DNA of 64,000 nt from Ralstonia sp. NFACC01 (lineage in GTDB: Bacteria > Pseudomonadota > Gammaproteobacteria > Burkholderiales > Burkholderiaceae), in the NCBI RefSeq assembly GCF_900115545.1, contig NZ_FOWV01000005.1, forward strand, positions 372,001-436,000, written 5' to 3'. The translations under genes were made by a program, and so were the position numbers. Of the stretch, positions 17,141 to 28,113 are shown piece after piece. Under the pieces are notes generated by a model. That model worked only from the letters and a program-made list of their open reading frames with translations, searched no databases and was not told the DNA's origin. How positions within the stretch are numbered: position 1 is the first letter of the stretch; each line of letters begins with the position of its first letter.

Positions 17141-17320
17141 GTGAGCCCCAACGACCGCCGACTCGTCCGCCATCTGCTCATCGTCGTCGCCATCAAGCTG
17201 GTGGTGCTGAGCGCGCTGTGGTGGGTATTCGTGCGAGATCACCGGGTGCCGGTCGATGCCGAGCGGGCCGCTGATCGCCTGATCGTGACACCGTCAGCAG
17301 CGCAGGGAGGGCAACCGTGA
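17141..17320 (+). CDS. cydP: Cytochrome bd oxidase small accessory subunit CydP
   Basis: A 59-residue protein with one hydrophobic segment (LLIVVAIKLVVLSALWWVFV, about residues 11-30) and a short periplasmic tail. It matches the putative small subunit CydP found before cydA in Burkholderia and Ralstonia. The start is the GTG at 17141 (SPNDRRLVRH follows). The stop overlaps the cydA GTG start by 4 bp, so translation is coupled to cydA. Confidence 0.8.
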   Translation: MSPNDRRLVRHLLIVVAIKLVVLSALWWVFVRDHRVPVDAERAADRLIVTPSAAQGGQP

Positions 17321-18873
17321 TTTCCGAACATCTCGTCGATCTGTCCCGGCTTCAGTTTGCGGCCACGGCGATGTACCACTTCCTGTTCGTGCCGCTCACG
17401 CTGGGCATGGTCTGGCTGCTGGTCATCATGGAAAGCGTCTACGTGATGACCAACAAGGTCATCTGGAAAGACATGACGCGCTTCTGGGGCAAGCTGTTCG
17501 GCATCAACTTTGCGCTGGGCGTGACGACGGGCATCACGCTCGAATTCCAGTTCGGCACCAACTGGGCGTATTACTCGCACTACGTGGGCGATGTCTTTGG
17601 TGCGCCGCTGGCCATTGAAGGGCTGATGGCGTTTTTTCTGGAATCCACCTTTATCGGCCTGTTCTTCTTCGGGTGGGATCGCCTTTCCAAGACGCAGCAC
17701 TTGCTGGTGACGACGCTGATGGCGATCGGCACCAACCTTTCCGCGCTGTGGATTCTGATCGCCAACGGCTGGATGCAGAACCCGGTCGGTGCCGAATTCA
17801 ACTGGCAGACCATGCGCATGGAGATGCACGACTTCTGGGCCGTGGTCTTCAACCCCATCGCGCAGGCCAAGTTCGTGCATACCGTGTCGGCGGGTTACGT
17901 GACGGGCGCGATGTTCGTGCTGTCGATTTCGAGCTGGTACTTGCTGCGCGGCCGCGATGTGGAATTCGCGCGGCGCAGCTTTCGCGTGGCGGCGGCGTTC
18001 GGGCTGGCCAGCGTGTGCTCCGTGATCGTGCTGGGCGACGAGTCCGGCTACACCGTGGGCGAAGCGCAGCAAACCAAGATGGCCGCCATCGAGGCCATGT
18101 GGGAGACCGAGCCCGCGCCGGCCAGCTTCAACGTGATTGCGTCGATCAACCAGCGCGAGCAGAAGAACGACTGGGCGGTCGAGATTCCGTGGGTGATGGG
18201 GCTGATCGGCACGCGCTCGGTGTCCAAGCAGATTCCGGGAATCCATGAGATCAAGGCGCGAAATCGCGGCCGAATCATGAGCGGTATCGAAGCTGTGGCC
18301 GCGCTGGAAACGGTGCGCCAGCACCCCGGCGATGCGGCGGCGCTCCAGACCCTGCAGATCCATCAGCAAGACTTGGGCTTTGGCCTGCTGCTCAAGAAGT
18401 ACGTGGCCGACGTGCGGCAAGCCACGCCCGAGATGATCGACAAGGCCGTCGACGATACCGTGCCGCGCGTTTGGCCGATGTTCTGGGGTTTTCGTGTGAT
18501 GGTCGGGTTGGGCTTCCTGATGCTGGCGCTGTTTGGCCTGTCGTTCTGGAGCACGTTGCGGCCGCAGCGCAAGGCACCGGCATGGCTGCTGCGCTGTGCG
18601 CTGTGGATGCTGCCCGCGCCATGGATCGCCATCGAGCTGGGTTGGGTGGTGGCGGAGTACGGCCGTCAGCCGTGGACCATCTACGGCGTGCTGCCCACGC
18701 ATCTGAGTGTGTCGACGTTGAGCGAGGCCAGCCTGTATGGGTCGCTCGCGGGCTTCATCGGTTTCTACACGCTGCTGCTGATCGTTGAGATGTACCTGAT
18801 GATCCGGTTCGCGCGCCAGGGGCCGGGCAGCCTCGGCACTGGCCGCTACGATTTCGAAGCCGCCCACGCCTGA
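17317..18873 (+). CDS. cydA: Cytochrome bd quinol oxidase subunit I
   Basis: A 518-residue inner-membrane subunit I of the high-affinity cytochrome bd oxidase, which oxidises quinol and reduces oxygen at haems b558, b595 and d. His21 (AMYHFLFVPL) is the N-terminal haem ligand, and FVHTVSAGYVTGAMF carries the next conserved His. The quinol-binding GRQPW motif is present (EYGRQPWTIYG). The long Q-loop insert (around residues 310-380) places it in the E. coli-like long form. The start is GTG, overlapping the cydP stop. Confidence 0.96.
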   Translation: MISEHLVDLSRLQFAATAMYHFLFVPLTLGMVWLLVIMESVYVMTNKVIWKDMTRFWGKLFGINFALGVTTGITLEFQFGTNWAYYSHYVGDVFGAPLAIEGLMAFFLESTFIGLFFFGWDRLSKTQHLLVTTLMAIGTNLSALWILIANGWMQNPVGAEFNWQTMRMEMHDFWAVVFNPIAQAKFVHTVSAGYVTGAMFVLSISSWYLLRGRDVEFARRSFRVAAAFGLASVCSVIVLGDESGYTVGEAQQTKMAAIEAMWETEPAPASFNVIASINQREQKNDWAVEIPWVMGLIGTRSVSKQIPGIHEIKARNRGRIMSGIEAVAALETVRQHPGDAAALQTLQIHQQDLGFGLLLKKYVADVRQATPEMIDKAVDDTVPRVWPMFWGFRVMVGLGFLMLALFGLSFWSTLRPQRKAPAWLLRCALWMLPAPWIAIELGWVVAEYGRQPWTIYGVLPTHLSVSTLSEASLYGSLAGFIGFYTLLLIVEMYLMIRFARQGPGSLGTGRYDFEAAHA

Positions 18874-18883
18874 GGAGAACGCC

Positions 18884-20026
18884 ATGTTCGATTACCCAAC
18901 CCTCAAGGTCATCTGGTGGCTGCTCATCGGCGTGTTGCTGATCGGCTTTGCCATCATGGACGGACACGACATGGGCGTCGGCACGCTGCTGCCCTTTGTC
19001 GGCAAGACGGACGACGAGCGCCGCGTGATGATCAACACCATCGGCCCGCACTGGGACGGCAACCAGGTCTGGTTTATCACGGGCGGTGGCGCCATCTTTG
19101 CCGCGTGGCCGCTGGTATACGCCACCGCGTTCAGCGGGTTCTACTGGGCGATGCTGGCGGTGCTGTGGGCGTTGTTCTTCCGGCCGGTCGGGTTTGACTA
19201 CCGGAGCAAGATCCATAACGCCACGTGGCGCAAAGTGTGGGACGTGGGCCTCTTCATCGGGGGCGCGGTGCCGCCGCTCATCTTTGGCGTGGCGTTCGGC
19301 AACCTGCTGCAGGGCGTGCCGTTTCACTTCGACAACTTCATGGTGGTGACGTACACCGGCACGTTCTGGCAACTGCTGAATCCGTTTGCCATCCTGACGG
19401 GCGTGGTGTCGAGCGCGATGATCACCATGCATGGCGGCATCTATCTCGCCCACCGGACGGAGGGCGTTGTCCAACAACGCGCCACCAGTGCTGCCACTGG
19501 CGCAGCCATCGTCGCGGTGGTGGCGTTTATTGCGGCCGGCGCATGGTTGCACGCCGGCAGCATCGAAGGCTACGTCATCACGTCGGCTATCGACCCCGCG
19601 GGGCTTGCCAACCCGATGGCCAAGACCGTCGCGCGCACGGCTGACGCATGGTGGCGCAACTATCAGAAGCAGCCGTTGCTGTGGGCGTTGCCGGCAATTG
19701 GCGTGATTGGCCCGCTGCTGGCCGTCGTGCTGTCGCGGGCGGGGCGCACGCTTACTGCGTTTGTGCTGTCGTCGCTGGGGCTGGCGGGCATCATCACCAC
19801 GGCCGGGGCATCGATGTTCCCGTTCGTGCTGCCTTCGTCCAGCATGCCCGGCGCCAGCCTCACGGTGTGGGACAGCGTTTCCAGCCACTTCACGCTGGGC
19901 CTGATGTTCTGGGCGGCGATCATCTTCACGCCCATCGTCATCGCCTACACAAGCTGGTGCTACCGCGTGATGCGCGGCAAGGTGACGGTCGAACACATCC
20001 GCGCCAACGAGCACTCGGCTTACTAA
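18884..20026 (+). CDS. cydB: Cytochrome bd quinol oxidase subunit II
   Basis: A 380-residue multi-spanning inner-membrane protein, the structural partner of CydA. The family signature near the N-terminus (FAIMDGHDMGVGTLLPF and NTIGPHWDGNQVW) is intact. It starts 10 bp after cydA with GAGGAGAACGCC as ribosome binding site. Length is the normal 378-384 residues. Confidence 0.96.
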   Translation: MFDYPTLKVIWWLLIGVLLIGFAIMDGHDMGVGTLLPFVGKTDDERRVMINTIGPHWDGNQVWFITGGGAIFAAWPLVYATAFSGFYWAMLAVLWALFFRPVGFDYRSKIHNATWRKVWDVGLFIGGAVPPLIFGVAFGNLLQGVPFHFDNFMVVTYTGTFWQLLNPFAILTGVVSSAMITMHGGIYLAHRTEGVVQQRATSAATGAAIVAVVAFIAAGAWLHAGSIEGYVITSAIDPAGLANPMAKTVARTADAWWRNYQKQPLLWALPAIGVIGPLLAVVLSRAGRTLTAFVLSSLGLAGIITTAGASMFPFVLPSSSMPGASLTVWDSVSSHFTLGLMFWAAIIFTPIVIAYTSWCYRVMRGKVTVEHIRANEHSAY

Positions 20027-20049
20027 CCGCCGCACAGGAGAGCAAATCC

Positions 20050-20178
20050 ATGTGGTACTTCAGTTGGGTCCTGGGTGTCGGCTTTGCTGTGCTGCTGGCG
20101 GTGCTCAACGCAATGTGGGGTGAGGTGAGCGACGACCGCGCCGCCAACGCGAACAATCCGAACTCGGACCGCGAGTGA
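20050..20178 (+). CDS. cydX: Cytochrome bd oxidase small subunit CydX
   Basis: A 42-residue single-span protein beginning MWYFSWVLGVGFAVLLAVL, the hallmark of CydX. CydX stabilises the haem site of the CydAB complex. It lies 23 bp after cydB, has CAGGAGAGC upstream, and its stop overlaps the next start (GTGA). Confidence 0.92.
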   Translation: MWYFSWVLGVGFAVLLAVLNAMWGEVSDDRAANANNPNSDRE

Positions 20179-20462
20179 GCACAGCCAACGTGAGCACCAC
20201 CGACAAGCCGCGCATCCACGCCGCCAGCCTGGCAGCCGGGTTGCTCGTGATGGCGGTGGGCACGGTGTATCCGTACATCCTCGCCAATCGCGACGGGCAT
20301 GCCGACCATGGTCTTGCCGTGCTGCTGTTCTGGGCGATGAGCGCGGGGCTGGTGCGCGGTGTGGGGTTTGTTCCGCGCAACAAGGTCTGGCGCGTGCTGT
20401 TTTCCGGGTGGGCGTGCGCGCTGGCCCTGACGTTGTTCTGGCTGCTGCGCGCCTTTGGATAG
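20175..20462 (+). CDS. ybgE: Cyd operon protein YbgE
   Basis: A 95-residue membrane protein with three predicted hydrophobic segments, matching the YbgE family that follows cydX in proteobacterial cyd operons. Its exact role is unknown. It begins at a GTG that overlaps the cydX stop. It ends 4 bp before the convergent DUF4126 gene. Confidence 0.85.
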   Translation: MSTANVSTTDKPRIHAASLAAGLLVMAVGTVYPYILANRDGHADHGLAVLLFWAMSAGLVRGVGFVPRNKVWRVLFSGWACALALTLFWLLRAFG

Positions 20463-20466
20463 CGCC

Positions 20467-21087
20467 TTAGCGCGGCAGCCGGGTGGTGCCGGCCGGCGGC
20501 GGCTCAGGTGATCGCCCGCGCAGCGCATCCCGCAGGCGCCGCACGCCGCGCCACAGCTTGGGCAGTAACCACACCGATACCAACAGCAGCAGCCCCAGGA
20601 CCACCAAGAACGCAACTGGCAGGAAAAATGCCATCAGCAAACCACCGCTGGCGGCTACGTCTTCACTGAACGACGCCACCCAGTTCGAGAACGGTTCCGG
20701 CGACGTGTTGATCAGCGCGCGCGTACCGGCCTTGGTGGCATGTGCCGTGCCGGCCAGCGTCCCGCCAATCAGTCCGGCAGCCACCATCCATTGCGGATCG
20801 AGCTGCCCGAACGCGGCCGCAGCCAGAATCGCGCCCGCAGGCACGCGGATGAAGGTCTGAATGCCATCCCAAACGGAATCGAAACCGGGAATCTTGTCGG
20901 CGAGAAATTCCGCCACGGCCAGTACGCCGGCCAGGCCAATCACCCACCACGATTCCAGCATCTGCAGGCCGGGCGGCAAATGCAGCCAACCCGTGCGGCC
21001 GAGTACGCCAGCAGCAAATACGGCCAGATAGAGGCGGAATCCGCTGGTCCAAGACAGCCCGGCGGCCAGCGCGGCGGTTTCCAGCAT
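20467..21087 (-). CDS. DUF4126 domain-containing membrane protein
   Basis: A 206-residue protein of the DUF4126 family with about five hydrophobic segments; no biochemical function is known. The family signature at the N-terminus (AAGLSWTSGFRLYLAVFAAG) and the ADKIPGFDSVWDGIQTF segment are clear. It is convergent with the cyd operon and lies 79 bp downstream of the DUF2501 gene in the same direction. Confidence 0.85.
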   Translation of the reverse strand: MLETAALAAGLSWTSGFRLYLAVFAAGVLGRTGWLHLPPGLQMLESWWVIGLAGVLAVAEFLADKIPGFDSVWDGIQTFIRVPAGAILAAAAFGQLDPQWMVAAGLIGGTLAGTAHATKAGTRALINTSPEPFSNWVASFSEDVAASGGLLMAFFLPVAFLVVLGLLLLVSVWLLPKLWRGVRRLRDALRGRSPEPPPAGTTRLPR

Positions 21088-21166
21088 GAGGCTCCCTCGG
21101 GGCGTGGAAGACAGGCGAACGGTCAGTCGATATTGCAGTGTAGTGCGCGCTTGCCTGCGCCGCGGC

Positions 21167-21622
21167 TCAAAGCAGGGATTTGCCCTGCGACAGGATCTTG
21201 TCGCACGCCTGCCGGGTGATTTGCGACTTGATGCTGCTCAGGTCGAATGAGTTGCCATCCGAGCCGGTCAGGATGCCTTTTGTGCCGTCGGTGTAACCCG
21301 GGTTGGACGTCGGCGCACCGCCCAGCTTGCCGAGCAGCTTGTCCTTGACCGACGCCGCATCGGTCGCGCCGCCCAGGTAATTGTTCTTCATGCAGAACTC
21401 CAGCACGCCAGCTACATTGCCGGTGCTCCCCGACGTCAATGACCCGAGCGACGGCACACCGCCCGGGCTGCCAATGCTGCCAAGGCCGCCTGTGGCGCCC
21501 TGGCTGTTGCCCTGCGTGGCCCCCTTGATGAGGTCGCCAAGCTGGGCGCGGGCGGCTGCGGGAAATAGCACGGCAATCAGCAGCGTGGCCGTGGCGGCGG
21601 TGCGGGGCAGAGAATGTTTCAT
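21167..21622 (-). CDS. DUF2501 domain-containing periplasmic protein
   Basis: A 151-residue protein with a cleavable signal peptide (cleavage likely after ALA-type residues in FPAAARAQ, about residue 26). A Gly/Ser-rich low-complexity segment follows. The C-terminal DUF2501 domain has two conserved cysteines (EFCMKNNYLGG and RQACDKIL). The family includes E. coli YjjA; function is unknown. Confidence 0.85.
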   Translation of the reverse strand: MKHSLPRTAATATLLIAVLFPAAARAQLGDLIKGATQGNSQGATGGLGSIGSPGGVPSLGSLTSGSTGNVAGVLEFCMKNNYLGGATDAASVKDKLLGKLGGAPTSNPGYTDGTKGILTGSDGNSFDLSSIKSQITRQACDKILSQGKSLL

Positions 21623-21736
21623 GGGCGGGGGCTCCTTGAAATGACACGGGGATCATCCATGCCGTAGCGCACAACCCGCTGAAATGACGTGTTGCGCGCG
21701 GCGAGATATCTCCGGCATTGTCTCGCGCCGCGGCAA

Positions 21737-21768
21737 CAAAAAACCCGGCATATCGCCGGGTTTTTTGC
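21737..21768 (-). terminator. Intrinsic terminator of cspA (bidirectional in form)
   Basis: A hairpin CCCGGC/GCCGGG flanked by A6 on the left and T6 on the right, so it can terminate on either strand. It lies about 45 bp past the cspA stop in the direction of cspA transcription. Confidence 0.85.
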
Positions 21769-21812
21769 ATTTGGACACCGTCGCCATCCGGCGGGGTGCC
21801 GCGCAACGCCTA

Positions 21813-22016
21813 TCAGGCAGCCTGGATGTTGGTGGCCTGCTTGCCCTTCGGGCCTTGCGTCACTTCAAACGAGACGCGCTGATTTTCCTTGAGCGTCTTG
21901 AAGCCAGCCATTTGGATGGCCGAGAAATGCGCAAACAGCTCTTCACCGCCTTCGTCAGGCGAGATGAAACCGAAACCCTTGGCGTCGTTAAACCATTTGA
22001 CCGTACCGAGTGCCAT
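21813..22016 (-). CDS. cspA: Cold-shock protein (CspA family)
   Basis: A 67-residue cold-shock domain protein; the RNA-binding motifs KGFGFISPD (RNP1) and ELFAHFSAI (RNP2) are intact. It acts as an RNA chaperone or single-strand nucleic-acid binder. The start is the ATG at 22016 with GGAGGGGTTTTC upstream. It has its own promoter at 22297-22325 and an unusually long leader, as cold-inducible csp genes do. Its position next to clpSA is conserved in related beta-proteobacteria. Confidence 0.95.
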   Translation of the reverse strand: MALGTVKWFNDAKGFGFISPDEGGEELFAHFSAIQMAGFKTLKENQRVSFEVTQGPKGKQATNIQAA

Positions 22017-22290
22017 GAAAACCCCTCCGTTAAAACACAAGTCCGAGCCGGGAGGTATGCCTGTCGGGGCAGTGCAGAGCGGTACCGCGCAGTCATCGCC
22101 CGGCCGCCGGCCAGCACGGCACGACGAATGGCGCGGGTGGAACCGCGCCGCAAGCGATCGGTCTTCTTGTGGCAAACGCCACAGCCTGAAGCGGTTGTCG
22201 ATCTGTTGTCGACTGGTGTGAGGCCTCCCGGGCTCACCATTCATGCGGCTCGCTGCCAACGGTTTGCGGGGCAGTAGGGCGCACATGCTG
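22017..22290 (-). promoter_or_regulatory. Long 5' untranslated leader of cspA
   Basis: About 275 nt lie between the predicted cspA transcription start (near 22290) and the ATG. The stretch has several GC-rich inverted repeats and no credible ORF. Long structured leaders acting as RNA thermosensors are known for csp genes of enteric bacteria; by analogy this leader may do the same. The remaining 22326-22557 stretch shows nothing I can name. Confidence 0.5.
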
Positions 22291-22296
22291 AATTCG

Positions 22297-22325
22297 ATTG
22301 TTCGAGGATTGTAAGAGACTGTCAA
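22297..22325 (-). promoter_or_regulatory. Sigma-70 promoter of cspA
   Basis: On the minus strand TTGACA (22325-22320), a 17-bp spacer and AACAAT (22302-22297). The -35 box is a perfect consensus and the -10 box matches 4 of 6. Confidence 0.65.
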
Positions 22326-22557
22326 GGCCACAAAGGGTGGGTTTGTGGCGAAAAACGGTCAGTTTCTGAAGAGGTTTTGCTCGAAATCCAGCCGATCGCC
22401 TCCAAGTACGGAAAACGATTGGCATCTCAGGCGCGGAGCTTGCGCCGGTTCCAGCCAACGCAGGGGCGGTAAAACGCCTCGCGCCCGAGGGCTGACGGAC
22501 GCACGCTCCACGGGCCAAACCGTTTGTAGACCTTGAAGTCGGTGTTATTTCCCCAAA

Positions 22558-22585
22558 TTGCGAACTCGAAAGGAGTGGTTAGAAT
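22558..22585 (+). promoter_or_regulatory. Sigma-70 promoter of clpSA, placed for a leaderless start
   Basis: TTGCGA (22558-22563), a 16-bp spacer and TAGAAT (22580-22585). Exactly six bases separate the -10 box from the clpS ATG, so transcription would begin at or next to the A of the start codon. The AAAGGAG at 22568-22574 is 17 nt from the ATG, too far for a normal Shine-Dalgarno sequence. Confidence 0.5.
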
Positions 22586-22591
22586 AAGACC

Positions 22592-22914
22592 ATGGCAATC
22601 CGGCAAGCGACCACTCCACAACACGATGCAGGCACCGTCCTCGAGCGGAAAGAGCAAGCGCTCAAACCGCCCGCGATGTACAAGGTGCTGCTGCTCAACG
22701 ACGACTACACCCCGATGGAATTCGTCGTGATGATTCTTCAGCAGTATTTCAGCAAAGACCGGGAGACCGCCACACAGATCATGCTGACTGTGCATCGGGA
22801 AGGTAGGGGCGTGTGCGGTATCTACACACGGGATATCGCCGCGACGAAAGTGGAATTAGTGTCAACCCATGCACGGCAAGCGGGGCATCCGCTGCAGTGC
22901 GTGATGGAGGAAGC

Positions 22915-22918
<4 letters not shown>
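22592..22918 (+). CDS. clpS: ATP-dependent Clp protease adaptor ClpS
   Basis: A 108-residue ClpS adaptor that delivers N-degron substrates to ClpAP. The family core is clear: [17 protein letters not shown] with the Asp-Asp pair that reads the N-terminal residue, and the [11 protein letters not shown] loop. Its last bases overlap the clpA start by 4 bp, so the adaptor and unfoldase are translationally coupled. Confidence 0.95.
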
Positions 22919-25203
<2,285 letters not shown>

Positions 25204-25223
25204 CGAAGTTTGTCGCACCAAAC

Positions 25224-25254
25224 AAAAGGCCCGGAATCTCCGGGCCTTTTTCTT
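25224..25254. terminator. Bidirectional terminator between clpA and dut
   Basis: AAAAGGCCCGGA pairs with TCCGGGCCTTTTT around a short loop. It has A-rich and T-rich flanks on opposite sides, so it serves both the rightward clpSA and the leftward dut transcripts. Confidence 0.88.
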
Positions 25255-25271
25255 ATGTGTGGGCGATGTTG

Positions 25272-25718
25272 TCAGTGGCGCCCGGTGCTGCCGAAACCAC
25301 CTGCGCCACGCTCGCTCTCGGCAAAGTCATCGACGATGTTCAGCTCTGCCTGCACCACCGGCACGATCACGAGTTGTGCAAGGCGCTCCATCGGATTGAG
25401 CACGAACGCCGTGCTGCCACGGTTCCACGTGCTGACCATGAGCTGGCCCTGGTAGTCGGAATCGATCAGGCCGACCAGGTTGCCGAGCACGATGCCGTGC
25501 TTGTGGCCCATGCCAGAGCGCGGCAGGATCAGCGCGGCATAACCCGGATCAGCCAGGTGGATGGCCATGCCGGTCGGGACCAGATGCGTGGTGCCGGGCT
25601 CAATGGTGAGCGGGGCGTCGATGCATGCGCGCAGGTCCAGCCCGGCGCTGCCGGTGGTGGCGTACTGCGGGAGCTGTTCGTGCAGGCGGGCGTCGAGGAT
25701 CTTGACGTCGAGTTTCAT
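25272..25718 (-). CDS. dut: Deoxyuridine 5'-triphosphate nucleotidohydrolase (dUTPase)
   Basis: A 148-residue trimeric dUTPase that hydrolyses dUTP to dUMP and limits uracil in DNA. All five family motifs are visible, including [28 protein letters not shown] and the C-terminal [11 protein letters not shown]-loop-like tail. Its ATG overlaps the stop of the upstream LLM gene by 4 bp. Confidence 0.96.
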   Translation of the reverse strand: MKLDVKILDARLHEQLPQYATTGSAGLDLRACIDAPLTIEPGTTHLVPTGMAIHLADPGYAALILPRSGMGHKHGIVLGNLVGLIDSDYQGQLMVSTWNRGSTAFVLNPMERLAQLVIVPVVQAELNIVDDFAESERGAGGFGSTGRH

Positions 25719-26761
25719 GCGGGGCAGGCCGAAGAGGTTGCAGAAGCCGGAGATGGTAGCGCAAACGCCTCCGCCAGCAGCTCATATGAACGCAGGCGCG
25801 CCTTGTAGCTGGGTGCGACGGTCAGCACGATCAGTTCATCGGCGACGAAGCGTTCCTTGAGCGCATGCATCTGTTCGGCCACGGATTCCGGTGTGCCGAT
25901 GATGCTGCGTGGCCGCTCGCGCATGACGATGGCCTGGTCGCGCTCGGTGTAGACGTGGGCTTCGCCTTGCTCGACAGTCGGGATCGGACCGTTCACGCCG
26001 AGCGCCATCTGCACGCGGCGCAGGTCGATGGCGGCTTCATAGCGGCGCGCTTCCGCCTCGGTATCAGCCGCGATCACGAAGACGGCGGCGGCGCTATACG
26101 GGCGCGCATCGTAGCCGGGCTCGAAATCCGTGCGGTACTGCTGGGCGACGATGTGCCCGACGTGCGGGTTGATGAAATGCGCGAACGCGAAACGGATGCC
26201 CAGGCGCGCGGCCAGCGCCCCACCAAAATCGCTGGAGCCGAGCATCCACAACTCGGGCTTGGTATCGATCTCGGGTTGTAGTAGAACGCCGGCTGCGGGG
26301 TGGTCTGGCGGCAGCGTGCCTGTCAGGTGCCAGATCAGTTCCTGCACCTGCTGCGGGAAGATGTCGCCGCGGTTGTAATCGCCCATGGCCACGGCTTGCG
26401 CGGTGCGCATGTCGCCGCCGGGTGCGCGGCCGACACCCAGGTCGATGCGGTTCGGGAACAGTGCTTCCAGCAGGCGGAACTGCTCGGCCAGCTTGAACGG
26501 GCTGTAATACGGCAGCATCACGCCGCCAGAGCCCACGCGTAAGTGCCTCGTGGCGCTCGCCACGCGGGCAATCATCACTTCCGGCGCGGGGTTGCTCACG
26601 CCGCGCAGGCCGTGGTGCTCGGCGCACCAGTAGCGCGTGTAGCCGAGCGAATCCGTCAGTTGCGCCAGATCGACCGTCGCGGCAATGGCGTCGCGTGCGC
26701 TGTGGCCGTAGATGACCGGGCTTTGGTCCAGGACCGATAGACGGATCGGCGCGGCGCTCAT
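25715..26761 (-). CDS. LLM class flavin-dependent oxidoreductase (luciferase-like, MsnO8/TIGR03558 type)
   Basis: A 348-residue bacterial-luciferase-like flavin oxidoreductase without close experimental relatives that I recognise. The family features RYWCAEHHG near residue 45 and the segment [10 protein letters not shown] are clear. It is sandwiched between coaBC and dut with 4-bp overlaps at both ends, so it is co-transcribed with them. The substrate is unknown. The start is the ATG at 26761. Confidence 0.9.
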   Translation of the reverse strand: MSAAPIRLSVLDQSPVIYGHSARDAIAATVDLAQLTDSLGYTRYWCAEHHGLRGVSNPAPEVMIARVASATRHLRVGSGGVMLPYYSPFKLAEQFRLLEALFPNRIDLGVGRAPGGDMRTAQAVAMGDYNRGDIFPQQVQELIWHLTGTLPPDHPAAGVLLQPEIDTKPELWMLGSSDFGGALAARLGIRFAFAHFINPHVGHIVAQQYRTDFEPGYDARPYSAAAVFVIAADTEAEARRYEAAIDLRRVQMALGVNGPIPTVEQGEAHVYTERDQAIVMRERPRSIIGTPESVAEQMHALKERFVADELIVLTVAPSYKARLRSYELLAEAFALPSPASATSSACPA

Positions 26762-27963
26762 GACCGTGCTCCATGGACGCGGTCGGCGATGGCGGCGACG
26801 ATCTGGCGCGCCAGCGTCAGCTTGTCGGCGCGCGGCAAGCGCGTGATGCCCTTTGCATCGAAGAGTGCGACTTCGTTGTCGTCGCGGCCGAAGGTCTGCT
26901 GCCCAAGATTGCCGACCAGCAGAGGAATGCCTTTCTTCTTGCGCTTGGCCTCGCCGAACTCTTCCAACCGTTCGGTTTCGGCCGCAAAGCCGACGCAGAA
27001 AGGCGCATTCGCCCTGCGCGCCACACCGGCCAGGATGTCCGGGTTCTGTGTGAACGTAAGTGACGGTACGTCGGAATCGTTCTGCTTCTTGAGCTTCTGT
27101 TCCGCGGCTTGCGCCACGCGCCAGTCGGCCACAGCGGCCACGGCAATGAAGATGTCGTTCTTCGCCGCATCCAGCTCGTGCATGACGGCGTCGTGCATTT
27201 GCTGGGCGGTTTGCACATCGATGCGCAGCACGCCTGCGGGCGTGTCCTGATGGCACGGCCCGGCAACCAGCGTGACTTCTGCACCGGCCTGCGATGCGGC
27301 CCGCGCCAGCGCAAAACCCATCTTGCCGCTGGACAGATTCGTGATGCCGCGCACCGGGTCGATCGGCTCGAAGGTCGGGCCGGCCGTCAGCAGCACGCGG
27401 TGACCGCGCAGCAGCTTGGGCTGGAAGAAGCCGATGAGCTGCTCGACGATGTCTTCGGGCTCTAGCATGCGGCCGTCGCCGACTTCGCCGCAGGCCTGGT
27501 CGCCGGCATCGGGGCCGAGCAGGGTGACGTCATCCGCGCGCAACTGGGCGGCGTTACGTTGGGTGGCGGGCGCGGCCCACATCTGCCGGTTCATCGCGGG
27601 CGCGACGAGCAGCGGGCAATCGCGCGCGATGCACAGCGTGGAGAGCAGATCGTCGGCCATGCCGTGCGCGAGCTTGGCCAGAAAGTCGGTGGACGCCGGC
27701 GCGATGACGATGGCATCCGCCTCGCGCGAGAGGTCGATATGCGGCATGTTGTTGCCGATGCGGCCGTCCCACTGCGACGTGAAGACAGGTCGCCCGGAAA
27801 GCGCCTGCATTGTCACTGGCGTGATGAAGTGCGCGGCGGCCTCGGTCATCACCACCTGCACGGTTGCGCCCGCATTGGTCAACAGCCGCACCAGCTCGGC
27901 CGACTTGTAGCACGCGATGCCGCCGGTCAGGCCGAGCACGAAATGTTTGCCTTGCAGTTCCAT
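26758..27963 (-). CDS. coaBC: Bifunctional phosphopantothenoylcysteine decarboxylase/phosphopantothenate-cysteine ligase
   Basis: A 401-residue fusion of the two middle enzymes of coenzyme A synthesis. The N-terminal CoaC part binds FMN and has its catalytic His in AAAHFITPVT, the PAMNRQMW motif and the Cys of DQACGEVGDGRM. The C-terminal CoaB ligase begins at LTAGPTFEPIDPVRGITN. The start is the ATG at 27963; the upstream open frame is not conserved. A gene cluster lspA-coaBC-dut is common in the family; here two extra genes lie in between. Confidence 0.95.
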   Translation of the reverse strand: MELQGKHFVLGLTGGIACYKSAELVRLLTNAGATVQVVMTEAAAHFITPVTMQALSGRPVFTSQWDGRIGNNMPHIDLSREADAIVIAPASTDFLAKLAHGMADDLLSTLCIARDCPLLVAPAMNRQMWAAPATQRNAAQLRADDVTLLGPDAGDQACGEVGDGRMLEPEDIVEQLIGFFQPKLLRGHRVLLTAGPTFEPIDPVRGITNLSSGKMGFALARAASQAGAEVTLVAGPCHQDTPAGVLRIDVQTAQQMHDAVMHELDAAKNDIFIAVAAVADWRVAQAAEQKLKKQNDSDVPSLTFTQNPDILAGVARRANAPFCVGFAAETERLEEFGEAKRKKKGIPLLVGNLGQQTFGRDDNEVALFDAKGITRLPRADKLTLARQIVAAIADRVHGARS

Positions 27964-28113
27964 AACAACCCGCTTGGGAATCCGATTGACGCAATATGCG
28001 CGGGCAGGATACAACCCGGTGCCCGGGGCTTCCTGCTGAACAGAGGCGATGATACCGGCTTGCCCCGCGGCGCGTCTGGCGCTCGGGTTTTTCCTCAAAA
28101 GCGCATTCTCGAT

